Shown here: positions 57,035-63,704 of the stretch, in pieces
How the letters are laid out: every line of letters starts with the position of its first letter
How positions within the stretch are numbered: the stretch's first letter is position 1
Origin: DATEFF01 sp964586395
Lineage (GTDB): Bacteria > Patescibacteriota > Saccharimonadia > Saccharimonadales > EFPC-124
NCBI GenBank assembly: GCA_964586395.1
Contig: CAZPGP010000004.1
Span: 1 to 63,704 of the forward strand
DNA: 63,704 bases
Direction of reading: 5' to 3'
Notes under the pieces: model-generated
Seen by the model: the letters and a program-made list of their open reading frames with translations, nothing else
Told to the model about the DNA's origin: nothing
Database searches by the model: none
Translations under genes and position numbers: made by a program

Positions 57035-57394
57035 CTACACCGCGACGTCGCGGTAGGTGGCCAGCAGTGTGACGGTGACCGACTCGGCGGGACGGTAGCC
57101 GTGGACGACTCCGGGCGGGATGTCGAAGACAGCTCCGACCTCACCGTACTGGTCGACGCCGTTGATGTCGGCGATCACCGCACCGCTCAGGACGATGACG
57201 CTCTCGTGCTCGTCCGGGTGGGTGGTTCCCGTGATGCGTGCGCCGAGTTCGCCGTGGATGGTCACGTGGGCCAGGCGCGGCGCGTCGGGCGCCGTCTGGA
57301 ACTCACGGATCTCCACGTTCTCGTGGACGGTGGTGTCGGCTGGCAGGACCGCCATGTTGATGACGGCGGGTACCTGCGTCGGTGCTGACAGCAT
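57035..57394 (-). CDS. Cupin-domain protein in a GC-rich cassette (119 aa)
   Basis: ATG at 57392-57394, SD GAGAGGAC. A single cupin barrel: HVTIHGELGARITGTTHPDE then HESVIVLSGAVIADING, and the second motif VFDIPPGVVHGYRP. The metal-binding His/Glu set is partly seen (HPDEHE…VH). The role (sugar isomerase, dioxygenase or sensing) cannot be fixed. GC-rich codons. Confidence 0.75.
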   Translation of the reverse strand: MLSAPTQVPAVINMAVLPADTTVHENVEIREFQTAPDAPRLAHVTIHGELGARITGTTHPDEHESVIVLSGAVIADINGVDQYGEVGAVFDIPPGVVHGYRPAESVTVTLLATYRDVAV

Positions 57395-57437
57395 CGGGGT
57401 GTCCTCTCGCTTGCTGCGCGTGTGTTGAGACTTGAAA

Positions 57438-57466
57438 ACTATACGATAAAATTAACTAAATGTCAA
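57438..57466 (-). promoter_or_regulatory. Near-consensus cassette promoter
   Basis: TTGACA (57461-57466) and TATAGT (57438-57443) on the minus strand, spaced 17. Confidence 0.75.
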
Positions 57467-57542
57467 ACATCCTCACCGTTAGTTGTCAAAGTCAAGCATT
57501 ACGCTTATACTTGGGTGCAAACGAGGGTGCAAAGAGAGCGCA

Positions 57543-58763
57543 ATGAAAATCTTGATGCTAGGATGGGAATTGCCCCCGCATAACAGTGGTGGCTTAGGGG
57601 TCGCGTGTTACCAATTGTCCCGTGCGCTTGCTGGCCAAGGCGCAGAGATTGATTTTGTGCTGCCCTACGACGCTCCTCACGACATCGACTTTATGAAAGT
57701 CACTCCGGCTATGCCCATTACAGCCGAGAAGCTGGCAAACCTTGGCGGCGCATACGAAAGCTTCTGCTATCACTGCGAGACCGAAGCGTGTGAGCACGTG
57801 ACACCGAAAGACCTCCGAGGCCAGCAGAAGCGCTACACTGCGTTTGTCGAGAAATATCTACTAGAACAAAACCCTGATGTGATCCACGCGCACGATTGGC
57901 TGACCTTTGAGGCTGGCATGCGAGCCAAGCAAATCACCGGCAAGCCACTCATTGCTCATGTCCACGCAACTGAATTTGACCGTTCCGGCGAACACAGCGG
58001 CAACCAACTCGTGCACGACATTGAATATAACGCGCTGCATATGGCCGACCGAGTTGTTGCGGTGAGCCAGGTCACGAAGGACATCATCGTCCGCGAGTAC
58101 GGCATCCCTGCAGATAAGGTCAGTGTGGTACACAACAGTATCGATCCCGATGACTTCGCGGATGTTACATTTGCTGGAAGCTACCTCTATCTCGAGGAAA
58201 TGAAGAAACTCGGCTATAAAGTCGTCGTGAGCCTTGGGCGTTTGACTGTCCAGAAAGGTCTGCGCTACCTCATTCAGGCGGCTGCACAGGTGCACAGAGT
58301 CAACGACAAGGTACTCTTCCTGATCGCTGGCGACGGCGAGCTCCGTAATGAGCTCATCGAACAAGCGGCTGAGCTGGGCGTGGCCCATAATATTATCTTT
58401 ACCGGTTTTGTCCGGGGCCAGCGTTGGCGAGATGCCTATGCGATTGGTGATATGTTCGTGATGCCGAGCGTGTCCGAGCCTTTTGGCCTGACCGCGCTTG
58501 AGGCTGCCGGAACCGGCAATGCGGTATTGCTGTCTAAGCAGTCTGGCGCGGGCGAAGTACTGAAGTCGGTTTTAAAGTTCGACTTCTGGGACACCGATAA
58601 GCTTGCGAACTATATACTTGCCGTTGCTGAGCAGCCCGTGCTAAGACATACGTTAATGCAGAATGTTCAGAACGAGTTTGCGCGACTTTCGTGGTTTGAC
58701 GTTGCTGAAAAATGCCACGAACTGTACAAGAATGTGCAGACGCCGGAGGCTTCCAAGGTATGA
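57543..58763 (+). CDS. GT4/GT5-type glycosyltransferase (glycogen-synthase-like)
   Basis: 406 aa from ATG 57543. LGWELPPHNSGGLGVACYQL is the N-terminal glycine loop; VIHAHDWLTFEAGMRAK, GRLTVQKGLRYLIQAA and MPSVSEPFGLTALEAAGTG are the donor-binding blocks of GT-B glycosyltransferases. It is the first gene of a four-gene operon; the next start overlaps its stop (ATGA). Together with GH57 it could make and trim an alpha-glucan. Confidence 0.9.
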   Translation: MKILMLGWELPPHNSGGLGVACYQLSRALAGQGAEIDFVLPYDAPHDIDFMKVTPAMPITAEKLANLGGAYESFCYHCETEACEHVTPKDLRGQQKRYTAFVEKYLLEQNPDVIHAHDWLTFEAGMRAKQITGKPLIAHVHATEFDRSGEHSGNQLVHDIEYNALHMADRVVAVSQVTKDIIVREYGIPADKVSVVHNSIDPDDFADVTFAGSYLYLEEMKKLGYKVVVSLGRLTVQKGLRYLIQAAAQVHRVNDKVLFLIAGDGELRNELIEQAAELGVAHNIIFTGFVRGQRWRDAYAIGDMFVMPSVSEPFGLTALEAAGTGNAVLLSKQSGAGEVLKSVLKFDFWDTDKLANYILAVAEQPVLRHTLMQNVQNEFARLSWFDVAEKCHELYKNVQTPEASKV

Positions 58764-59995
58764 AGCGCGCCATTGTCATGTACCTGCACGTCCACCAGCC
58801 GTTTCGTGTGCGCGATTACACAATCTTTGATGCTGGGTTTGACCACAATTACTTCTTTGATTCAAACTACCAGGCACGCACCAGTAACGAGCAGATCCTA
58901 CACAAGGTTGCCGCCAAGAGTTACATTCCGACCAACCGTCGCTTACTCGAAATCCTGAAGAAACACCCAGAATTCCGCCTGAGTATGTCTATCACTGGTA
59001 CGGTACTTGAGCAGCTAGAGATGTGGTCGCCAGAGGCACTTCAAAGCTTTAAGGACCTCGTAGCGACTGGGCGCGTCGAGATTGTAGCCGAGACCTACTA
59101 TCACAGCCTGGCCTTCTTCTACTCGAGGTTTGAATTCGAAAAGCAAGTTCGCATGCATCACGACAAGGTGCGTGAGCTATTCGGCGTATCACCAAAAGTC
59201 TTCCGCGGAACCGAGCTGAGCTACAACAACGACCTCGCTGCATGGGCCGACCAAGCTGGCTACAAGGGCATCATCACCGAGGGTTGGGACCCGGTCCTCG
59301 ACTGGCGCAGTCCAAACTTCGTCTATCGTCCACGCTACACCGAGAACATCCGTCTGCTGATGAAGAACTACCGTATGAGCGACGACATCGCCTTCCGCTT
59401 CTCGAACCGCTCGTGGAGCGAATGGCCGCTAACAGCCGAGAAATTTGCGCGCTGGGTCAACGAGCTCGACGACGCACAAACCAACGTCAACCTCTTCATG
59501 GACTACGAGACATTCGGTGAGCACCAATGGCACGAGACGGGTATCTTTGACTTCCTGGAGCATCTGCCTGGCGAGTTGCTGAAGACTGAGGGTAATGGCT
59601 TCATGACCATCAGCGAGGCTATCGACGCCTTCGAGCCGGTCGACACTATCGACATCCCGCAGACGATCACCTGGGCTGATGCCGAGCGTGATCTGAGCGC
59701 CTGGGTCGGCAACGCCATGCAGCAGCAGGCTATCACCGAACTGTACACGCTAGAGAACGAAGTTTTGGCCTCTGGCGACCGCCAACTTATCGATGATTGG
59801 CGTCGCTTACAAACGTCAGACCACGTATACTATATGTGTACGAAGTACTTCAGTGATGGCGACGTTCATGCGTATTTCAGTCCATACGAATCTCCGTACG
59901 ATGCATTTATAGTTTTCTGTAACGCTTTGCGAGATGTGCGCCTGCGCGCCATTCGAGCACGGGAGGGCAAAAGCGAGCGATGGGCAGGCCGATAG
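58760..59995 (+). CDS. GH57 family glycoside hydrolase (alpha-amylase/4-alpha-glucanotransferase type)
   Basis: 411 aa. VMYLHVHQPFRVRDY is motif I, the middle EIVAETYYHSLAFFYS and VFRGTELSYNNDLAAW follow, with a likely catalytic Glu in GTEL and Asp in LFMDYETFGEH. No signal peptide. Overlaps the previous gene by 4 nt. Confidence 0.88.
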   Translation: MKRAIVMYLHVHQPFRVRDYTIFDAGFDHNYFFDSNYQARTSNEQILHKVAAKSYIPTNRRLLEILKKHPEFRLSMSITGTVLEQLEMWSPEALQSFKDLVATGRVEIVAETYYHSLAFFYSRFEFEKQVRMHHDKVRELFGVSPKVFRGTELSYNNDLAAWADQAGYKGIITEGWDPVLDWRSPNFVYRPRYTENIRLLMKNYRMSDDIAFRFSNRSWSEWPLTAEKFARWVNELDDAQTNVNLFMDYETFGEHQWHETGIFDFLEHLPGELLKTEGNGFMTISEAIDAFEPVDTIDIPQTITWADAERDLSAWVGNAMQQQAITELYTLENEVLASGDRQLIDDWRRLQTSDHVYYMCTKYFSDGDVHAYFSPYESPYDAFIVFCNALRDVRLRAIRAREGKSERWAGR

Positions 59996-61971
59996 TCCTC
60001 AGCAACGGGACAATGCACGTGGGCATCAACTATTACGGTGAGGTGCACGACTTTTTCTACCCTTACGTTGGGCTAGAGAATCATTCTATGGCAAATCACC
60101 TGCGCCACCGCGTCGGTGTGTGGGTGGAGGGTCACTTTAGCTGGTTGGACAGTGGTGACTGGACGATCGAGGCAGACTATTACGACAACACGCTGATTGG
60201 TCTGACCCGCGCGTCGAACAAAGACCTGGGCATTACGCTCGAATTCCAAGACGCGGTAGACGCGCACGAGAATGCTTTTATGCGCAACATCCACGTCATT
60301 AACGAGTTTAATCGTGAGCGCGAGGTGCGAATCTTCCTGCACCAGATGTTTTTGATCTATAACAGCCTGAACGGCGACACTGGGCAGTACATTCCGAGTG
60401 AGCATGCGATCTTGCACTACAAGGGACGTCGCGCCTTCTTGGTTGGCGGACAGGATCATGATGGTAAGCCATTCGAGCAGTATTCTGTGGGGCTGTTCAA
60501 CCTGGGCGGCGACACAGGTACCTACAAGGACGCCGAAGATGGCGTATTGGAGCGCAACAACGTCGAGCATGGCACTGTGGATTCAGTTATTGGTTTCACG
60601 CAGCGACTTGATCCACACAGTTCTACGCGTGTGTCGTATTGGATTGCTGCAGCTAAATCCCAACAAGCGGTTATCGACCTGCACCACCGCATCAGCGAGC
60701 AAGGCGTTTTCGAGCGCATGAAGGTCACGCACACATTTTGGCAGCAATGGCTCGCACCGGCCGAGAAGCTGATCGGTACAATGCCCGAAGAGATGCGCAC
60801 ATCGGTTCGCAAGAGCCTCTTGATCTTGAAATCACACATGGACAAGCACGGCGGCGTCATCGCTAGTACCGACACGACCATGAAGAACTATATGCGTGAC
60901 GCCTACGGGTACTGCTGGCCGCGCGATGGCGCGTTTGCGCTGTGGCCTCTCCTGCGACTTGGCTATCGCGATGAGCTGACGGCTTTCTTCGACTTCTGCC
61001 GCACCGGCATGCACCGTGATGGCTACCTCATGCACAAGTATCAGCCGGATGGCGCGCTCGGCAGCAGTTGGCATCCGTACATCGTGGGCAACCGCAGTAT
61101 TGCGCCGATCCAAGAGGACGAGACCGCCGTTGTAGTGTTCTTGTTCGGACAGTACTACGAAGTGACGAACGACAAGACTGTGCTCGCCGAATTCTATGAG
61201 TCGCTCATCAAGCCGATGGCTAACTTCATGGCCGGCTACATCGACGAAACAACCAAATTGCCGCACGCCACCTACGACCTGTGGGAAGAGAAATTCCTGA
61301 CAACCACCTACAGCACGGCACTCACCTACGCTGCACTCCTCTCTGCCGTCAAGCTTGCCGAAGAAGCCGGCCACCCTGATGACGCCGTAAAGTGGCAGAA
61401 TGTCGCCGACGAGATGCGGGCCGCCTCGCAGAAAATGCTGTACAATCCCGACAAACAGTTCTTCTACAAGGGCTACGTACACAAGTCTGCCGATGCCAAG
61501 ACTGACATTATGTATGACGACACCATCGATATCTCGAGTTTCTACGGTGCGTTTATGTTTGGTCTGTTCGACCTCGACTCTGCCGAAGTTATCGCGAGCT
61601 TCAAAACGATCGAGCAAACCTTCCGCGTAACCAACCAAGACGTTTTGCCGCTGCCGCGCTACGAGCACGACCAGTACAACCGCGTCGAGCAAGATAGCCT
61701 GGGTAATCCATGGTTTATTTGTACCCTCTGGCAAGCGCAATACTACCTCGAGACCAATCGCGCGGCCGAAGCGCGCAAGATTCTGGACTGGGTACAGGCG
61801 CAAATGCTTAAGTCTGGCGTCTTGTCTGAGCAAGTTAACCCATATACACACGCATTCCTGTCGGTTGCGCCACTCGCTTGGAGCCAAGCCGAATTCATTA
61901 ACACTGCTATCGACCTGCTCAATGAGCCGATGAAAGAAATCAAAGCCGCTGAAAGCCTGGAACGTTCATGA
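59980..61971 (+). CDS. GH15 glucoamylase-like enzyme
   Basis: 663 aa. An N-terminal beta-sandwich (about 1-270) precedes the (alpha/alpha)6 barrel: YGYCWPRDGAFALWPLLRLG, PHATYDLWEEKFLTTTYSTA (catalytic Glu) and VLSEQVNPYTHAFLSVAPLA. It overlaps GH57 by 16 nt. It would release glucose from the alpha-glucan. Cytoplasmic, no signal peptide. Confidence 0.92.
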   Translation: MGRPIVLSNGTMHVGINYYGEVHDFFYPYVGLENHSMANHLRHRVGVWVEGHFSWLDSGDWTIEADYYDNTLIGLTRASNKDLGITLEFQDAVDAHENAFMRNIHVINEFNREREVRIFLHQMFLIYNSLNGDTGQYIPSEHAILHYKGRRAFLVGGQDHDGKPFEQYSVGLFNLGGDTGTYKDAEDGVLERNNVEHGTVDSVIGFTQRLDPHSSTRVSYWIAAAKSQQAVIDLHHRISEQGVFERMKVTHTFWQQWLAPAEKLIGTMPEEMRTSVRKSLLILKSHMDKHGGVIASTDTTMKNYMRDAYGYCWPRDGAFALWPLLRLGYRDELTAFFDFCRTGMHRDGYLMHKYQPDGALGSSWHPYIVGNRSIAPIQEDETAVVVFLFGQYYEVTNDKTVLAEFYESLIKPMANFMAGYIDETTKLPHATYDLWEEKFLTTTYSTALTYAALLSAVKLAEEAGHPDDAVKWQNVADEMRAASQKMLYNPDKQFFYKGYVHKSADAKTDIMYDDTIDISSFYGAFMFGLFDLDSAEVIASFKTIEQTFRVTNQDVLPLPRYEHDQYNRVEQDSLGNPWFICTLWQAQYYLETNRAAEARKILDWVQAQMLKSGVLSEQVNPYTHAFLSVAPLAWSQAEFINTAIDLLNEPMKEIKAAESLERS

Positions 61972-62654
61972 TGGACATCATGAGGCTCCTGTCGCAACCG
62001 CTACAGATCGGCCGCGAACTCGCTACCAAAAAGATGGTGAAGCAATTTGCGCGTAAATTTGGCCTGGTCTATTTTGGTTCGGTAAATCAGCGCGAGGACG
62101 AGCACGAGCTGATTCGCGGCATCACCGTGTCTGCTTCGCACGTCGACACACATTTTTGCGTCGGTGACTACAAGGGCCATGACATTAGCTTCGTCGAGCG
62201 ACGTAATACGCTAAACTACGCAGATCAAGCGTCCAAGCGCTACCACTGGCTGATTATGCAGGTTGACCTGAAGCGCGAGGGGCTGCCGCACGTGTTCATC
62301 GACGGCAATCATCACGATGAAGCGTTCTATACGACGCTCTTTATGAAGTTTGCTAACATGACCAACGCCAATACCATCTTCATGCAGAACAACCCGTTAT
62401 TTGCACGCACCTTCAAGGTTTTTACTCCCGCCGACAAGTTCGACGAACTTGAAGTTATGCTCTCCAGCGACATCGCCGCCATGTTGGCGCATCACTTCAA
62501 GCAATTCGATTACGAGATCGACGATGACCGAGTTTTGATATATGCCGAGAACCCTGTCATCACTGCGCATTTGCTTCACGAAATGCTTCGCGTCGGCCAA
62601 TGGTTTGCTGGTGAGCTAGACAAAGCTCAAACAGAGATCGAAATCGGCCGCTAG
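61968..62654 (+). CDS. Hypothetical fourth gene of the glycan operon (228 aa)
   Basis: The ATG overlaps the GH15 stop (ATGA). HELIRGITVSASHVDTHFCV, a basic middle, LPHVFIDGNHHDEAFYTTLF, and an all-alpha end (TAHLLHEMLRVGQWFAGELD). No known catalytic pattern. A regulator or scaffold of the glycan enzymes is possible only from its position. Confidence 0.7.
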   Translation: MMDIMRLLSQPLQIGRELATKKMVKQFARKFGLVYFGSVNQREDEHELIRGITVSASHVDTHFCVGDYKGHDISFVERRNTLNYADQASKRYHWLIMQVDLKREGLPHVFIDGNHHDEAFYTTLFMKFANMTNANTIFMQNNPLFARTFKVFTPADKFDELEVMLSSDIAAMLAHHFKQFDYEIDDDRVLIYAENPVITAHLLHEMLRVGQWFAGELDKAQTEIEIGR

Positions 62655-62657
62655 GGG

Positions 62658-62686
62658 TTGTGAAAAACGTCAAAAACAGGTAGAAT
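62658..62686 (+). promoter_or_regulatory. tRNA-Thr promoter
   Basis: TTGTGA (62658-62663) and TAGAAT (62681-62686), spaced 17. Confidence 0.6.
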
Positions 62687-62714
62687 AGTCCCTGTTACGC
62701 ACGCAAAACCGCAC

Positions 62715-62789
<75 letters not shown>

Positions 62790-62814
62790 CGTTGCTGAAC
62801 TAATTCACATCTGT

Positions 62815-62820
62815 TATAAT
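62815..62820 (+). promoter_or_regulatory. -10 box of the L33 gene
   Basis: TATAAT, 21 nt before the ATG at 62842. Confidence 0.6.
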
Positions 62821-62841
62821 ACGTTTCAATAAGGAATAACA

Positions 62842-63033
62842 ATGGCTAAGAAGAATCAAAAGCGCAAGACCGTACGACTAGTGTCTGCCTCAGGCAGCGC
62901 TTATTACACACGCCGTCGCAGCGATGGTGTAAAGCTCCTCCTGAAGAAGTTTGACCAGAAGACTCGCAAGGTAGAAGAGTTCAAAGAGACAAGCAAGAAC
63001 CTCGGTCGCAACGAAGTAAAGAAGCGCAAGTAA
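62842..63033 (+). CDS. rpmG: 50S ribosomal protein L33
   Basis: 63 aa. The start MAKKNQKRKTVRLVSASGSA and YYTRRR then KLLLKKFDQKTRKVEEFKET match L33 without the zinc-binding cysteine pairs. The C-terminal SKNLGRNEVKKRK extension is longer than in E. coli (55 aa). SD AAGGAAT. It follows tRNA-Thr, a frequent neighbour. Confidence 0.85.
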   Translation: MAKKNQKRKTVRLVSASGSAYYTRRRSDGVKLLLKKFDQKTRKVEEFKETSKNLGRNEVKKRK

Positions 63034-63050
63034 GCGCTTCTTTCTTTTTA
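63019..63050 (+). terminator. Rho-independent terminator
   Basis: AAGAAGCGC (63019-63027) pairs with GCGCTTCTT (63034-63042), then TCTTTTT. It overlaps the rpmG stop. Confidence 0.85.
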
Positions 63051-63124
63051 GCCAGCTATATTCCTCTCACCTGCCCTCGCCTATTTTTGGTATGATAAGC
63101 ATAAGCTAAATAGGACCTTAGGCA

Positions 63125-63571
63125 ATGAATAAGAAAGCAATTATCGCAATCGTCATCCTTGTTATCGTTGTTGCGGGCGCGACTTTGTGGATGCTCCGGA
63201 AAGACCCAGCAGCAACCGAAACCTCTAAGAGCAATACGCCGACAACCAGCGATTCAAACGCCAATAGCAGCTCGCCGACGAATACAGCTACGCCGACTGG
63301 TTCCGAAGCGGTCATTACCTACTCGGACGGCGGTTACTCGCCGAGCTCGATCACGGTGAAGGCTGGCGACAAAGTAATCATCAAGAACACGTCGTCCCGA
63401 AGCATGCAGTTTGACTCCGACCCGCACCCCGTACACACCACCAACCCCGAGTTGAACGTCGGCGCGGTGTCGCCTGGGCAAGAAATGAGCTTCGTAGTCG
63501 ACACCAAGGGTACCTTTGGCTACCACAACCACCTCAATGCCAGCCAGAAGGGTACGATAATCGTCCAGTAA
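63125..63571 (+). CDS. Membrane-anchored cupredoxin-like protein (148 aa)
   Basis: An N-terminal anchor (KAIIAIVILVIVVAGATLWML) and a Ser/Thr/Asn linker precede a beta-sandwich with VKAGDKVIIKN, SDPHPVHTTN and GTFGYHNHLNASQKGTIIV. The first His ligand is present; the usual Cys of blue-copper proteins is replaced by the YHNHL segment. It may bind copper differently or not at all. The start follows a TATGAT box about 25 nt upstream. Confidence 0.78.
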   Translation: MNKKAIIAIVILVIVVAGATLWMLRKDPAATETSKSNTPTTSDSNANSSSPTNTATPTGSEAVITYSDGGYSPSSITVKAGDKVIIKNTSSRSMQFDSDPHPVHTTNPELNVGAVSPGQEMSFVVDTKGTFGYHNHLNASQKGTIIVQ

Positions 63572-63575
63572 CGCC

Positions 63576-63704
63576 ATGGCGAAGCTTACCATACATAACC
63601 CAACCTCGCTTTTACTGAGGTTGGGTTTGGCGACGATATTTCTGTACGCGGCAATTTCTTCGTTTCTGTCGCCCGAAGAGTGGGTTGGTTATTTCCCGCA
63701 GTTT
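63576..63704 (+). CDS. N-terminal part of a membrane protein (partial)
   Basis: ATG at 63576, 4 nt after the cupredoxin stop; 43 codons run off the right edge. LLLRLGLATIFLYAAISSFL is a membrane helix, followed by SPEEWVGYFPQF, the opening of a DoxX-like or related small membrane family. A strong inverted repeat at 63598-63631 lies inside this frame, so it is not a terminator. Confidence 0.7.
   Translation, partial: MAKLTIHNPTSLLLRLGLATIFLYAAISSFLSPEEWVGYFPQF

Noticed and set aside
63598..63631. Strong inverted repeat (AACCCAACCTC…GAGGTTGGGTT) as a terminator
   Set aside because: It lies inside an open frame from ATG 63576 whose translation is clearly a membrane-protein start, so the repeat is coding.

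Overview
The window is a scaffold piece from a small, dense bacterial genome. It most resembles Patescibacteria/CPR, probably Candidatus Saccharibacteria (TM7). The evidence is the short intergenic spaces, a type IV pilus operon with many minor pilins and a two-component system in front, many small single-pass surface proteins, a thymidylate salvage cluster, GH57/GH15/GH13 glycan enzymes, and many leaderless genes in which a TATAAT-like -10 box lies 6-7 nt before the ATG. Taxonomy is inferred from gene content; no marker-gene search was possible.

Layout. 1-1290 is a GC-rich segment with the end of an unknown gene and an SPFH/band-7 protein broken by an artificial gap. 1549-11216 (minus) is one long operon: STAS/7TM/CHASE/PAS histidine kinase, response regulator, PilB, PilC, five pilin-like proteins (one fused to an LVIVD beta-propeller) and a 43-aa membrane protein. 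11306-13467 has a conserved small protein, then rplJ-rplL behind an L10-type leader with an attenuator. 13450-16393 is a peptide/amino-acid cassette (DmpA peptidase, Asp/Glu racemase, M20 peptidase). 19391-24011 is nucleotide metabolism: ThyA, HIT protein, P-loop kinase, nucleotidyltransferase and a dCMP-deaminase fusion. 24060-27576 is secE-nusG and rplK-rplA, split by an inserted GC-rich gene. 28521-48760 holds a GT2 glycosyltransferase, a second histidine kinase, GH13, surface proteins, tRNA-Trp, an rRNA methyltransferase, RarA and others. 49476-56891 holds a DEAD-box helicase, an RRM protein, an ATP-grasp pair and TypA. 57543-62654 is a four-gene glycan operon (GT, GH57, GH15, unknown), followed by tRNA-Thr, L33 and a cupredoxin.

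The most striking feature is a set of about 15-17 small GC-rich gene cassettes scattered between the ordinary genes, for example at 16434-18126, 18158-18555, 26226-26677, 27666-28471, 32229-32680, 34065-34740, 39945-40634, 43640-44395, 45400-46145, 48826-49416, 50943-51522, 51978-52581, 52691-53057 and 56972-57466. Each usually has an AT-rich promoter (-35/-10 spaced 16-18, mostly 17), a Shine-Dalgarno-led ORF of 90-450 codons with GC-rich third positions, and a long GC-rich stem-loop straight after the stop. Host genes differ: many are leaderless and they use more mixed codons. Most cassette proteins are unrecognised. Two neighbouring cassettes (around 18000 and 18700) have a mini-ORF plus a rho-independent terminator between promoter and gene, which looks like leader-peptide attenuation. 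I saw no transposase, integrase or shared terminal repeat.

Assembly caveats. Two 100-N gaps (1121-1220 and 54958-55057) are each flanked by an identical 55-bp repeat, so the contigs actually overlap. A 10-N gap at 33935 lies in poly-G sequence and is an untrustworthy join.
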